64,000 nt of DNA. Origin: Sphaerolaimus hirsutus (lineage: Eukaryota; Nematoda; Chromadorea; Monhysterida; Sphaerolaimidae). The notes beneath the pieces are model-generated. The model worked only from the letters and a program-made list of their open reading frames with translations. It searched no databases and was not told the origin of the DNA. Location of the stretch: contig OZ038451.1 of assembly GCA_964036195.1 (NCBI GenBank), positions 23,639,927 to 23,703,926 of the forward strand. Reading direction: 5' to 3'. Of this stretch, positions 52,259-63,381 are shown piece after piece (the first letter of the stretch is position 1; the number at the start of each line of letters is the position of its first letter). The position numbers were made by a program, and so were the translations under genes.

Positions 52259-54348
52259 AACCCCTGCCCACCCAAGTCCGGCCCCCAATTTTTGATTTCA
52301 TTTCAGATGCCCTATCTCCGGGTGGTATATAGGGGTGTGTGTCGACGCACAAGTAGACCCGGTGCACACGTAGCAAAAGTAGTGGAAGGGCGCCATGGTG
52401 CGGCTTACTTTGGCGCCCTCAAAAGGCGCCATTCCATCACTAATCATGTGTATATTTGATATTCTTGGAGGGGGGTCGCAGCGGTTCAATATATGGGGTT
52501 TTCCAGCTTTAGAATGAAAACGGAGAAAAATCGCTTGATACAGATGTAGATAGCTGGAGCGTTTGGAGGGTAACCTAGCCCCCCATACTGAAACCCTGCA
52601 GCGCCCTTGAGGCACCCAGTGCTCGATTATGGGGGCTGTACCTAAGCACCAGCAAGGACGTAGCCAGGGGGGGCCGGGGGCGGCCGCCCCCCCCTTCCCG
52701 GGCCGGACCAAAAAAATGTGCCAGAAATGGCACTTCCAGAAGACGATTTTGTAGACAGTTTGAAAAAATTTTGCGCGCAAGCGCGCATTTTCCGTTCGCA
52801 GCATTTATTTTTGGCTGACTGGTCTCTGCGGCCTCAAAACCAGTGAAAATGGACCCAATTCCTGTCCATGTCGCTCTATATGCCTGTAAAAACTGGTGTT
52901 TTGAAAACTGGTGTAAAGACGTATACTGGTGTTTTGGCGCCAATGCCAACGCCAGTGGCGCCATGGCGTGGCGCCGTTCGTCAGGCTCCGTATACAATCC
53001 GCCCCCCCCCCCCCCCGCTCAAAAATCCTGGCTACGTCCCTGAGCACCAGGTCTACATTGGCACCGGACATTGTTACATTTTCTCCCTTTTTTTCTTCTA
53101 AAGCTTGGAAAACCCCATATATTGAACCCCTGCGACCCCCCCCTCCAAAAATATCAAACATACACATGATTAGTGATGGAATGGCGCCTTTTGAGGTGCG
53201 AAAGTAAGCAGCACCATGGTGCCCTTCTACTTCTTTTGCTACTTGTGCACTGGGTTTATTTCTGCACCGACACCCCCCCCCCCCCCGCCACCAATGCGTG
53301 GCACCCTTTGGCACCCTGAAATGGTGCTAGCGCCATTCCATCACTTATCTTGAGACCTCCCCCCTAAGCAGCAGAATTTTTTTTGCAAATTTTGAAATTC
53401 ACTTTTAGCTTTTATTTTTTTTACACACTTGACACGTTGGTTTAGGATGTTTTATAGAGGAGGGTTTAATGTTCAAAGTTGTGTAAAAACATAACCTCTA
53501 AAATGCCTCCATTAGAAAATTTACTGGGGGTAAATTTAATGTTGTAAATGTTGACAATTTTTGTTCCTGTAATGACATCATTGTGCCTGCGCACACTAGT
53601 TTTCACACGAAATTTTGAAAACTCACAAATCAGCTTGGAACGCATTTGAGTTTTCTACAATGAGGTGGCTGTCAACTACAGTTGGCGGAGATTTAGATGA
53701 TCTATTGTTGAAAACTCAAACACGTTAAAAACTCTTTTACGAGTTCTCCAAATTTCGTGTGAAAACTAGTGTGCGCAGGGCCATTATGATGTCATAAGAT
53801 TCACTCCAAGTAAATTTTCTAATGGAGGCATTTTAGGGGTTATTTTTTACACAATTTTGAACCTTAAACCCTCCTCTATAAAACATCCTAAACCAGCATG
53901 TCAAGTGTGTAAAAAAATAAAAGTGAAAAATGAATTTTCAAATCTGCATAGGTAATTATATTGTCTGCTGCTTAGTGGGAGGCCACAAGATTAGCGATGG
54001 GATCGCGCTGGCACCATTTGAGGGTGCGAAAGGGTGCCACGCTATGGTGCCCTGTCCCTGTGGTGCAATTGGTGCATGGCGCCCCTTTTCCAAACCAAAG
54101 TATAACAAATAGCCGTCCAAAACACAAAAAGTGGGGGCTGTCCTGGGTGGGACAGCAAAAATGCCAAAATTATTTGACTGTGGCGACCCACCCTGTAGCG
54201 AGTCGCCTATCTATCCCTTTCATGAAGAGTAGAAGGGGTGACACCTATAACCCACCCAATTATTAGCTTTCCACCCTGCCCACAGCTTGAGAAAGGGCAT
54301 CCGATATGAAATATAAAATAGGGGGCCAGACTTGGGTGGGCAGGTGTT
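52259..54348. mobile_element. Foldback element FB-3 with TA duplication and nested insertions
   Basis: AACCCCTGCCCACCCAAGTCC at the left, inverse at the right, TA at both sides (52257-52258, 54349-54350). The uninserted paralogues at 32060 and 39402 read GTGTTGTAGTTATTA, which shows TA was duplicated. The inner part (53390-53900) is a perfect-looking pair around TGAAAACTAGTGTGCGCAGG. GTGCGAAAG/GGCGCC element pieces lie at 52390-52445, 53170-53345 and 53990-54110. Confidence 0.82.
52653..53042. mobile_element. hAT-like MITE, CAAGGACGTAGCCAGG variant
   Basis: Exact 8-bp duplication AGCACCAG (52645-52652, 53043-53050). GCGCGCAAGCGCGC at 52773, G/C-runs at the edges. Confidence 0.87.
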
Positions 54349-54350
54349 TA

Positions 54351-54774
54351 GTTATTAGACGCGACTAGGGACGGAAAAAACGTTTTTTCAACGACCCCGT
54401 TTTGAATAAAAACAACATTTTTATAAAGCTGTTTTTTCAACACCTCCCAGATACGTGTCCAAGATGTCTCTGTGTCCCAGACAAGTTTCCGTGTCCGTAT
54501 GATAAGTTGGCAGCAGGCCAAAAATTATTTCGAAATCACTACAAAAAAAGTGGGCTATGAATAGGCATATTACCAGGTATACCGACGAAAAAAGCGATTA
54601 TGATGGTGAAAGTGGGCAAGATAGAGCTAATTTCAGCACTTTCAGCGTTTTTACTCTCGTTGTATAATACGCAAGCGGTAACTTGGATTGGGGCCAACTT
54701 AAAAATGGCCCGATCCATCCATCTTTTCCAACGTTTTTACCGAAAAGAAAAGACTCCGCCCTTCGAGCGAGGAG
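54351..54774. repeat. Gap before gene 4, with MITE remnant
   Basis: TAGGGACGGAAAAAACG at 54367 opens a TAGGGATGG-type remnant. No exon is supported before 54775, although the frame from 54600 is open. Confidence 0.4.
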
Positions 54775-54935
54775 TTGTTGCAGCGATGCGTTTCACTGTC
54801 GCCTGTCTGCCCCAAGTTGACACCAGCGCTGGCGATTTATTCAACTATTTTGGCTCGTTTGAATCCCGGGAACACTGGTCACTTGTTATCGAATTTATGG
54901 TGTGCGTTTCGTGGTAGTGCTTTTGTTGGCACTCG
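54775..54935 (+). CDS. Gene 4 exon candidate 1
   Basis: Frame LLQRCVSLSPVCPKLTPALA, IYSTILARLNPGNTGHLLSN, LWCAFRGSAF to a phase-0 donor TTT|GTTGGC. The start is uncertain: the frame is open upstream to 54704 with KKRLRPSSEE, and no good acceptor is seen. Confidence 0.4.
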
Positions 54936-57900
54936 GCCAATTCCACAAATTCATGCATGTTGAGCAATCTTTTCATTCAGGCATTTGCGGCGGTGCTCCG
55001 CCGATCGTTCAACCAAAATATACTGCCGATCTTGCTGTCTGCAGCATTCGAATGGGTGCTCGATGCACTAAAGGTTTGTCCACTTTTTGATTTTTTGTGG
55101 GCTTTGCCTGAACCCTGAATGCGCTGATTGTGAATACGGTGGTTTGTTGCTTGCGGTAACAGTTGCTGTTTGTTAACTTTGTCCGTGATATCTTTTTTTC
55201 TGTGGATGAAGTAAGTTCTTTCCAGTAACTTTGGCGAGGATTTGGCTTTGTAGTTGCAGGGGTATTCTAGATTTCGGCCCTTCGATTTTGAGAGAAAATG
55301 GGGTATAGTCTCTTAAAAATCACTCCAGATAGATAGCTGGCCGATTTGGGGGGGGGGGGTTAAGGGATAGTAGCCCAAAATTTTGCCTCCGGGATAGATA
55401 GCTGAGCGGCCTCCGGGATAGATAGATAGCTGGGCGGTTTTTGGGGGGGTAACCTTTTGAAAAAAATCTAAAAAAAAGAAAAAATTAAAAGGTGGAAATA
55501 GGGTTCAAACGGGATTGACTTTTCGGGATCGGGATCGGGATTCACTTTTTGAGATTTCGGGATCGGGATCGGGATTGGGGTTTCGGGATCGGGATCGGGA
55601 TTGGTAATTTGAGATTTCGGGATCGGGATCGGGATTGGCCGGGATTGGGGTCACGGGATCGGGATCGGGATTGGGATAGGCATTTTTCCGGGATCGGGAT
55701 TGGGTTCTAGGGATAGAGATTTTGGCCATTTTTCTGGCATTCACAGTTGTTCATAAAGGTCTCAAAACACTGTTGGATGCCAGAAAAGTGGCATAAAATT
55801 GATGCTGGGGGTTTGCATCCACTTTTTTGCATGCAAAAACGTCATTATTTCATTTTTTATAATTTCCACTAATTTTTCCGGGATCGGGATCCCGGACTTG
55901 GGAGTTTCTCGGGATCGGGATCGGGATTTGAAAACTTTCGGGATCGGGATCGGGATTGGTATATTTGAGATTTCGGGATCGGGATTGGGGTTTCGGGATC
56001 GGGATCGGGATCGGGACTGGTAAATCCCGGAATTTCACGGGATCGGGATCGGGATCCCGTTTGAACCCTAGGTGGAAGCTGATTTTAATTTAAAAAAATC
56101 AAAAGGCAAAATTTCTGGTAGACTTGCACTAGGTATTTAGCATTTTTTTGCGCGCAAGCGCGCAATTTCTAGTACATATTACCATTTGTGGTATTTTCAT
56201 GGGTTTTGGGGCATTTTTAGTGTAAAATCTTCCATTTATTCATGTTACCATGTAATAATAAGCCATGCTATGCTAGTGTAGTATATAATATCAAACCAAT
56301 GTGTTCCCACATACTTCTACAGTGTGTAACATCACTGTCAATGTATTAGCCTTCTCTTACAACCTTATTTGAGCACTATTCCATGCTGAACTTCACTTAA
56401 AGTCATGAACGTCACGAATGAAGGCGATATACGTAGGGTTCAAACGGGATTGACTTTTCGGGATCGGGATCGGGATTCACTTTTTGAGATTTCGGGATCG
56501 GGATCGGGATCGGGATTGGGGTTTCGGGATCGGGATCGGGATTGGTTTTTTGAGATTTCGGGATCGGGATCGGGATTGGCCGGGATTGGGGTCACGGGAT
56601 CGGGATTGGGATTGGCATTTTTCCGGGATCGGGATTGGGTTCTAGGGATAGAGATTTTGGCCATTTTTCTGGCATTCACAGTTGTTCATAAAGGTCTCAA
56701 AACACTGTTGGATGCCAGAAAAGTGACATAAAATTGACGCTGGGGGTTTGCCTGCACATTTCTGCATGCAAAAACGTCATTATTTCACTTTTTATAATTT
56801 CCACTAATTTTTCCGGGATCGGGATCCCGGACTTGGGAGTTTCTCGGGATCGGGATCGGGATTTGAAAATTTTCGGGATCGGGATCGGGATTGGTATTTT
56901 TGGATTTCGGGATCGGGATCGGGATTGGGGTTTCGGGATCGGGATCGGGACTGGTAAATCCCGGAATTTCACGGGATCCGGGATCGGGATCCCGTTTGAA
57001 CCCTAGATATACGTAATAAGTAGACGTAAAATGGATATTTTTGAAAGAAATCAATGCTTATAATGCTATTCCATGACTCCACAGTCATAATATGACCATA
57101 ATAGACTAGGGATGGATAAAAAGTGCTTTTTTTAACGGCCCCGCTTTTTTTAAATTGCGCTTTTTTCGCTTTTTTTCAAAAAATGTCAAGACATTTCCTA
57201 GAAAGCTTCCAAATATGGTTCTAAGTCAATATATACAGGTGTATCTTACAAGTGGCAGTACTTGTAATGATATATAGCCATAGAATGGCTGTGGAGCAAT
57301 GGGATAGCATTTTAAGTGGGGTTTTCTGTCAAAAATCCACTTTTTATGTTGAATCGTTTAGGGTTGGAGAAAAAAAACGTTTTTTTTACTTGATGTTTTA
57401 AAAAACAACAACTTTTTTTTAAAAAGCTCCCAGATATGACCTTGTGTCAACATATATAGGTATATCAGACAGTGGCAATACTCTGTGATGTTATATATGA
57501 CCATATAATGTCTGTGGAGCCATGGGATAGCATTATAAGTGGTGATTTGTGTCAAAAATATCCATTTATCATTGACATATCGTTCATATATTGCCTTATA
57601 GTCGAATGTTCGTGACTTCACGTAAAGTTTGGCACGGAATAGTGATCAAACAATGGTTATAAAAGGAGGTTGTTACTTTGGGAGTTAAGTTACACACTGT
57701 GGAGGTACATGGAAGCACATTACCTCAATATTATATACTACAGCAACATATTACGGCTTATTAACCCATGGTAGCAGATAGAAATGGATACTTTGATACT
57801 AAAAATGCTACTAAACCAATGAAAACAACCACCAATGTCAATTTGTGTGTGAAATTGCGCGCTTGCGCGCGAAATTTTTGCAAAATACCTAGTGCTTAGT

Positions 57901-60900
57901 ACTAAAAATTTCGGCCGATGTTTTTTCTTCAAAAAACAGATTTCAGACGGCATGTTTAAAAAAAAAAACGTTAAAAAAATCATCGGCTAACCCTAGACTC
58001 GTTATGTAAATTGTTATTTGTTAAATGGTCATGAGTTCAAGTGAAGTTAGAGATGAAATAATGCTTAAATAAGGTTAAAAGAGAAGGCTAATACATTGAG
58101 ACGGATGTTTTCCACTGTAGAAGTATGTGGAAGCACATTGGCTGGATATTTTTTATTACACTAACTCATCACAGCTTTTTATTATATGAAAGCATGCAGG
58201 AATAGAAGCTAAAAATACACAAAACCAATGAAAACAACAACCAGTGGTAATGTGCATGTGAAATTGCGTGCTTGCGCGCAAAAAAAGTACAAAATACCTC
58301 GTGCATAGGTGCCAAAAAATTTTGCCAGCGCTCTTTTTTAAAAAAAAGCGCTGCGACCCTTGCGCTTTTTTTAAAAAAAGCGGTGGCCATCCCTACAATA
58401 GACATAACAATACATTGTCTGACACTCTTAACTTACATATATTTTTTCTCTATACCCCCATTTTGGGCGATTTTAAAAAAATCTGATTTTAATTTTTTTA
58501 AATCAATTTTTTTAATTAAAATTGATTTTTTTTTAAATCAAGGCGTTTAAAAAAATTGATTTTTTTCTAACACTAGTTGTCACCCTAAATTCACCCTTCC
58601 ATAAGGTTTTTTTTGACACTAAGGAGGAGGGCTGCTCGTCAGATTACCGCCAGCAAAAACCAATGGAGTATTCTATCAATTTGAGATGCCTGAGTGTTTA
58701 CGTACATTCAAATATCGCTTGTGCACTGATCCATTGTCTCCTTTTTCAATCCTGATTGTGTTTCAGCTGGCTGCAAAGATGTACCTGCGGCTTTTCTCCA
58801 GTTCATCACTCGTATTTTGCTGATATTGGATGTATCTGCGTCCCGCTTGCAGAGGTGCGTTTTTCCACCACACTCCCTCCTTGTGCGTTCGGCTTAATGC
58901 ATGTGGCTTTGGGCTCCGGATAGTTGCTCCGAAAATTTTGGGAACGGGACCACAAATTACCGATCTTTTGCCATACATTGAACCCTCGAAACGTTATTTT
59001 AGTGTTAATGTCCGATAATTGTATCGTTTCCAAACTATTTTTATCGATGCAAGTACGTACGCAGGGGGGGGTCCATTCCCACCTTCCGGGGTCGGACAAA
59101 TAATATTTCCGGAATTAGGGTGGCAGACGGTACGGCCTTGCGGTAAACCGTACGGTAAAATTTCCATTTTGCGGTAAACGGTGCGGTAAATCTTCAGTTT
59201 TGCGGTAAATCTGAAAAGTACGGTTTGCGGTACGGTACGGTAAATTTCCGTTGTCAAAAATGTATCAATGCGGGACTACAAACAACCTTTAGTTCATAAA
59301 TTGATGCCAAAATCGGGTCAGCCGCCCTGGACTAGGGTTGGCCGATGTTTTTTTTTAAACGTTTTTTTTTTAAATACATTTTTTTTTATAAAAAAAACAT
59401 GACGTCCGAAATGTTTGTTTTTTTTAAAAAACATCGGCCGAAATTTTTAGTACTAAGCACTAGGTATTTTGCAAAATTTTTGCGCGCAAGCGCGCAATTT
59501 CACACACAAATTGACATTGGTGGTTGTTTTCATTGGTTTTGTTGCATTTTTAGTATCAAAACATCCATTTCTATGTGCTACCATGGGTGAATAAGCCGAC
59601 ATATGTTGCTGTAATATATAATATTGAGGTAATGTGCTTCCATGTACCTCCACAGTGTGTAACTTCACTCCCAAAGTAACAACCTCCTTTTATAACCTTG
59701 TTTGATCACCATTCCGTGCCAAACTTTACCTGAAGTCACGAACATTCGACTATAAGGCGATATACGAACGATATGTCGACGAAAAATGGATATTTTTGAC
59801 ACAAATCACCACTTATAATGCTATCCCATGGCTCCACAGCCATTATATGGTCATATTTAACATCACAGAGTATTGCCAGTGTCTGATATACCTATATATG
59901 TTGACACTAGGTCATATCTGGGAGCTTTTAAAAAAAAACGTTTTTTTTATAAAAAAAAACGTTTTTTAAAAAAAAAAACATCGAGTTAAAAAAAAAACGT
60001 TTTTTTTCCAACCCTACCCTGGACATCAAACACCCCTGGACATTAGCGCTCATAGCACATCTACAGGCACACAGAGAGCCGCAGACACCACTGTTCACAG
60101 ACACCGCATACTGTTTAACCTCGAATGCATAAATTTTCGGCGAAATTTTAACCGCATACTGTTTAACCTCGTTTTTCGGCGAAATTTTCTGTTTTTCCAC
60201 TTTTTTCCGTTTCCATTTTTCTCCAAGTGCAAAATTTTTCCGTTTTCTGGCAAGTCCAAAAAATTCCGTTTCCGTTTTCCAAAAAAAAATATTTGACACC
60301 CTAATAAATAGATACCTGAATAGTAGGCGTTTGCAGTAATATTGGCGTATTTATTTAGCTACAAATAGCGCCAACGCTTTGGCTCCATTCCTTCACCACA
60401 GGCACAGGGTTTAATTTTAAGGAGGTGGTGGCGCCACTAGGGTGGCAGAATTTACCGTACCGTACCGTACCGCATTTTTGGAAAATTTACCGTACCGTAC
60501 CGTACCGTTTACCGCACTTTTAGAAATTTACCGTACCGCACCGCGTACCGCATTTTCCAAAATTTACCGTACCGTACCGCGTACCGCACTCATTTACCGC
60601 AGAAAATGCGGTAAATTTCACTCAGACTGACCCTAAAAACTCACCTTAAAATTGACTTTAAGATGTGGTGTTCTGCAAATTTTTTGCGCGCAAGCGCGCA
60701 AATTTGACACCATTGTTTTTGACTGATTTGAAACCCTTCCATTTCCACATGCAATATTGCTGTAACTCTTCATTTACATTAGTATAATGTGTTTTTAAAA
60801 TCAAGCCATGTGCTTCAAATCGCACAGTAGTTGTTTTACATCATCTACAATGTTTTGAGCTTATTTGTTGTAGGTACATATGTATGCACTTATATACTTT

Positions 60901-63047
60901 TTACCATTTTCACCCACTTAGCAATTTTTCACCCACTTTTAGCAATTTTTCTCCATTTCTTCCTTCTAAACCTTAAAAAAGCCTATATATTGAGCCACTG
61001 CATTGTGGTTAATGTAATTCTATGTTATCACAGTGTTATTGTTCGAAGTCCATTAACACATTGCATAATTCAATTTTCTGTCAATCCATGAAGTAAAAGT
61101 TGTCTGTAGTCCGGCACTGGTACATTTCTGACAAGCGAAAATTTACCGTACCGTACCGTACCGCGAACCGCACTTTTCAGATTTACCGTACCGTACCGTT
61201 TACCGCAAAATGAAGATTTACCGTACCGTACCGTTTACCGCAAAAGAGAAAATTTACCGTACCGTACGGTTTACCGCAAGGCCGTACCGTCTGCCACCCT
61301 AGGCGCCACCCCCCTCCCCGTTTGCCGGGCTCCGTATACAATCTGGTTCTCGCTCAAAAATACAGCGTACGTCCCTGTATCGATGTGATATAGTGAGATA
61401 CACCCTAGTTGTCAAGCCCGAGCCAATTGTCTTTGGCGCATTCACCTGTACCGGTGTTTAATTTCTTATGCGTCTGTCGCAGCTGACGGGCGGCAGGGCT
61501 GCGACTGGCGCCGTGTCTTGGCACCTGTCCAATCGGTGGGCGGGTTTGCAGCTGTACCTGCGCACCGGTGCGTCTGATCCCTGTCCCCCGATTGCAAAGG
61601 TTGGTTTGGAGATACTTATCAAGCTAGCCTGGGATTTCTTAATATGCTTCATTACTTCCACTTGGTTTTCGCGGTATCGGTTAGGGTTCAGACGGGATTG
61701 ACTTTTCGGGATCGGGATCGGGATTCACTTTTTGAGATTTCGGGATCGGGATTGGGGTTTCGGGATCGGGATTGGTATTTTGAGATTTCGGGATCGGGAT
61801 TGGCCGGGATTGGGGTCACGAGAACGGGATCGTTATTGGCATTTTTTCGGGATCGGGATTGGTGTCTAGGGATAGAGATTTTCGTCACTGTTCTGGCATT
61901 CACAGTTGTTCATCAAGGTTTCAAAACACTATTGGATGCCAGAAAAGTGACATAAAATGGACGCTGGGGGTTTGCGTTCACATTTTTGCATGCAAAAATG
62001 TCATTTTTTCACTTTTTATAATTTTCACTAGGACTTGGGAGGTTCTCGGGATCGGGATCGGGATTTGAAAGTTTTTGGCATCGGGATCGGGATTGGTATT
62101 TTTGGATTTCGGGATCGGGCTTGGGGTTTCGGGATCGAGATCGGGACTGCTAAATCCCGGAATTTCACGGGATCCGGGATCGGGTGAACCCTAGTATCGG
62201 TACTCTGGTAAAATGGTAATGTGGTTTGAGATTTGAATTCTGGCACAACTGTGATGGTGCCGCACCGCACACTGAAATTTTGCGTTTAGCATTCGAACGT
62301 TTTTGCATGCTGAACTACAAACGCTGAAATATAAATCTTATGAACACAACGTTTTTGAAGTGTAAAAGATTCAGATTTAGCAATATTTCGCACAATCTGC
62401 ATGCGAGCCGAATTTTTTATGCTTCAAAAAGGCTGTGTTCTTTAGATTTTTATTGATTTGGCTGTTTGTAGTTCAGCGTGCAAAAACGTTCTAACACTGA
62501 ACGCAAAATTTAGGTGCGCCAATAAGTCGGGTGCCGATCCTGTGATTAGTCGAGTGCTCAGGGGTAGGAAAGGGGGGAGGGTTGGGAGGACGGGTTTGTG
62601 ATTTTTCTTCCACACCCTGAAACGACTGTTGGTATCAAATTTTCAACATGTGCCAAAATTTTGCGCGCAAGCGCGCATGTTACCCCGAGACACATATCGT
62701 CTTTTGTTCTAACCCATAATCACAAATCAATGAAATTGTGTCCAATCATGTACCTCTCGCTGTATATATATACGCAGGGGTTGTGGGAGGGGTTACCCCC
62801 CAAATCCGGTTTCCCCACCTACATTAGGTAGAGATTGCAAACGTTTGGCAAATTTCTCACAAGCATTGTTTTCCAGGTTGCAGTCGCGGCTGGGATTGGT
62901 GTCTTTTCTTGGCGCCTCTCCAAGTTCCTGCAACCGTTCACCACTGCGCGGTTGCCTCCTGCTGCTATTGCAACCTGCCTGTTGGTTGGTTCTGCTGTTT
63001 GTTGGCTGTACTTTCAGGGTTCGCCGTTTTTATGTAGGATCGGTTAA
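54775..63047 (+). CDS. Gene 4: probable multi-pass membrane protein, fragmentary model
   Basis: Exon candidates are 54775-54935, 54981-55073, 58767-58854, 61483-61599 and 62877-63047 (TAA). Joins at 54935/54981 (TTT|GTTGGC to CATTCAG|GC) and 61599/62877 (AAAG|GTTGGT to TTTCCAG|GTT) are phase 0. The protein pieces are rich in hydrophobic helices: AFAAVLRRSFNQNILPILLS and AAFEWVLDALK; VAVAAGIGVFSWRLSKFLQP; AAIATCLLVGSAVCWLYFQG. The arrangement resembles TMEM135/Tim17-type proteins, but this is a weak impression from memory. The phases around 58767-58854 do not close, so an exon is missing or decayed. Introns hold nested transposons. Confidence 0.45.
54981..55073 (+). CDS. Gene 4 exon 2
   Basis: 31 codons between TTTTCATTCAG and AAAG|GTTTGT. 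AFAAVLRRSFNQNILPILLS, AAFEWVLDALK: a likely membrane or amphipathic helix. Confidence 0.55.
55258..55455. mobile_element. C-rich MITE piece (CAGGGGTATTC start)
   Basis: CAGGGGTATTCTAGATTTCG followed by GATAGATAGCTGG repeats and G9-10 runs. Confidence 0.6.
55499..56070. mobile_element. hAT-like MITE with GGGATC hexamer arrays, copy 1
   Basis: 572 bp, ends TAGGGTTCAAACGGGAT and ATCCCGTTTGAACCCTA, flanks GGTGGAAA and GGTGGAAG (one mismatch). Two arrays of TTCGGGATCGGGATCGGGATT surround a unique centre with ATGCCAGAAAAGTGGCATAA. The RDRDRD-type open frames are array by-products. Confidence 0.87.
56434..57005. mobile_element. hAT-like MITE with GGGATC arrays, copy 2
   Basis: 572 bp, exact 8-bp duplication GATATACG (56426-56433, 57006-57013). 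Inserted in the same host as copy 1 and very close to it in sequence. Confidence 0.92.
57107..58395. mobile_element. hAT-like MITE, TAGGGATGG family, hosting another MITE
   Basis: Ends TAGGGATGGATAAAAAG and CCATCCCTA, flanks TAATAGAC and CAATAGAC (one mismatch). Contains the next element. Confidence 0.8.
57359..57995. mobile_element. hAT-like MITE, TAGGGTTGG family (inverted), nested
   Basis: 637 bp, flanks GAATCGTT and GACTCGTT (one mismatch). GCGCGCTTGCGCGC near 57857. Confidence 0.85.
58767..58854 (+). CDS. Gene 4 exon candidate 3
   Basis: Good splice sites: TTGTGTTTCAG and GCAGAG|GTGCGT. Frame 3 (phase 1 start) gives GCKDVPAAFLQFITRILLIL, DVSASRLQR. The phase-0 frame that would follow exon 2 gives LAAKMYLRLFSSSSLVFC and then TGA. 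Neither links cleanly to both neighbours. Confidence 0.4.
58855..59332. repeat. Intron sequence and solo CAAGGACGTA / TACCG pieces
   Basis: About 59050-59100 has ACGTACGCAGGGGGGG. 59117-59260 is a one-ended copy of the TACCG element (TAGGGTGGCAGACGG then runs of CGGTACGGTA). No exon. Confidence 0.5.
59333..60016. mobile_element. hAT-like MITE, TAGGGTTGG family
   Basis: 684 bp, exact 8-bp duplication CCCTGGAC (59325-59332, 60017-60024). Nearly identical to 29607-30251, so both moved recently. GCGCGCAAGCGCGC near 59482. Confidence 0.92.
60120..60303. mobile_element. Piece of the TAGGGTGTCAAA minisatellite element
   Basis: CGGCGAAATTTT and TTTTCCGTTT repeats end TTTGACACCCTAATAA, as at 13755-13973. 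Confidence 0.6.
60438..61301. mobile_element. hAT-like element with TACCG pentamer arrays
   Basis: 864 bp, ends TAGGGTGGCAGA and TCTGCCACCCTA, exact 8-bp duplication GGCGCCAC (60430-60437, 61302-61309). Both edges are arrays of TTTACCGTACCGTACCG. The centre has GCGCGCAAGCGCGC near 60685 and a C-rich MITE piece (60890-60995). Confidence 0.9.
61483..61599 (+). CDS. Gene 4 exon 4
   Basis: 39 codons, phase 0/0, the only open frame between TGTCGCAG and AAAG|GTTGGT. LTGGRAATGAVSWHLSNRWA, GLQLYLRTGASDPCPPIAK. Confidence 0.6.
61682..62193. mobile_element. hAT-like MITE with GGGATC arrays, copy 3
   Basis: 512 bp, exact 8-bp duplication GTATCGGT (61674-61681, 62194-62201). Shorter arrays and more substitutions than copies 1 and 2. 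Confidence 0.9.
62262..62521. mobile_element. Foldback element, GGTGCGCC family
   Basis: Begins GTGCCGCACCGCACACTGAA and ends TTTAGGTGCGCC. The arms match 17306-17567. Confidence 0.7.
62522..62876. repeat. Intron before gene 4 exon 5
   Basis: Contains GCGCGCAAGCGCGC near 62662 and short G/C-rich pieces (GGGGTAGGAAAGGGG, GGTTACCCCCCAAATCC). No exon. Confidence 0.5.
62877..63047 (+). CDS. Gene 4 exon 5, terminal
   Basis: Acceptor TTGTTTTCCAG, 56 codons, TAA at 63045. VAVAAGIGVFSWRLSKFLQP, FTTARLPPAAIATCLLVGSA, VCWLYFQGSPFLCRIG. Two hydrophobic helices separated by a basic/polar loop; phase 0 from exon 4. Confidence 0.6.
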   Translation, partial: VAVAAGIGVFSWRLSKFLQPFTTARLPPAAIATCLLVGSAVCWLYFQGSPFLCRIG

Positions 63048-63373
63048 GATGTAAATTTGGTGCTGTTTTCTGGTCCAACCCGGTAAGAAGGCCATGGCTC
63101 TAGAGTTGGGATGATATGACCTTTGAAGTTGATATTCTACGGTTGGGACGATATGACTTTTGAGTTGATATTGTATGTAAATTTAGAAAAATTTTGGTAT
63201 CAATATTGATATTAAAAAACAGTCGATATCCGATGTTCGATATGATATATCGTCCCAAACCTACATGGCCCTACAGTCTAATTCCAATCACGTGATTTGT
63301 GATTGCGTTGTTAAGTACGTCACTGTGCTATCTACGTTTCATCGTTGTTCTGACTGTGTGCCCGCATTTATCA
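63048..63373. other. Unassigned sequence, short direct repeats
   Basis: GGGA(C/T)GATATGAC(C/T)TTT(T/G)(A/G)AGTTGATATT is repeated at 63110 and 63150. Ends in an acceptor-like TTTATCATCTGCAG. Confidence 0.45.
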
Positions 63374-63381
63374 TCTGCAGC

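Noticed and set aside
55505-57054. Open frames rich in Arg-Asp or Asn-Pro-Asp-Pro repeats
   Set aside because: They are translations of GGGATC arrays in mobile elements, open on both strands, with no splice or start context.
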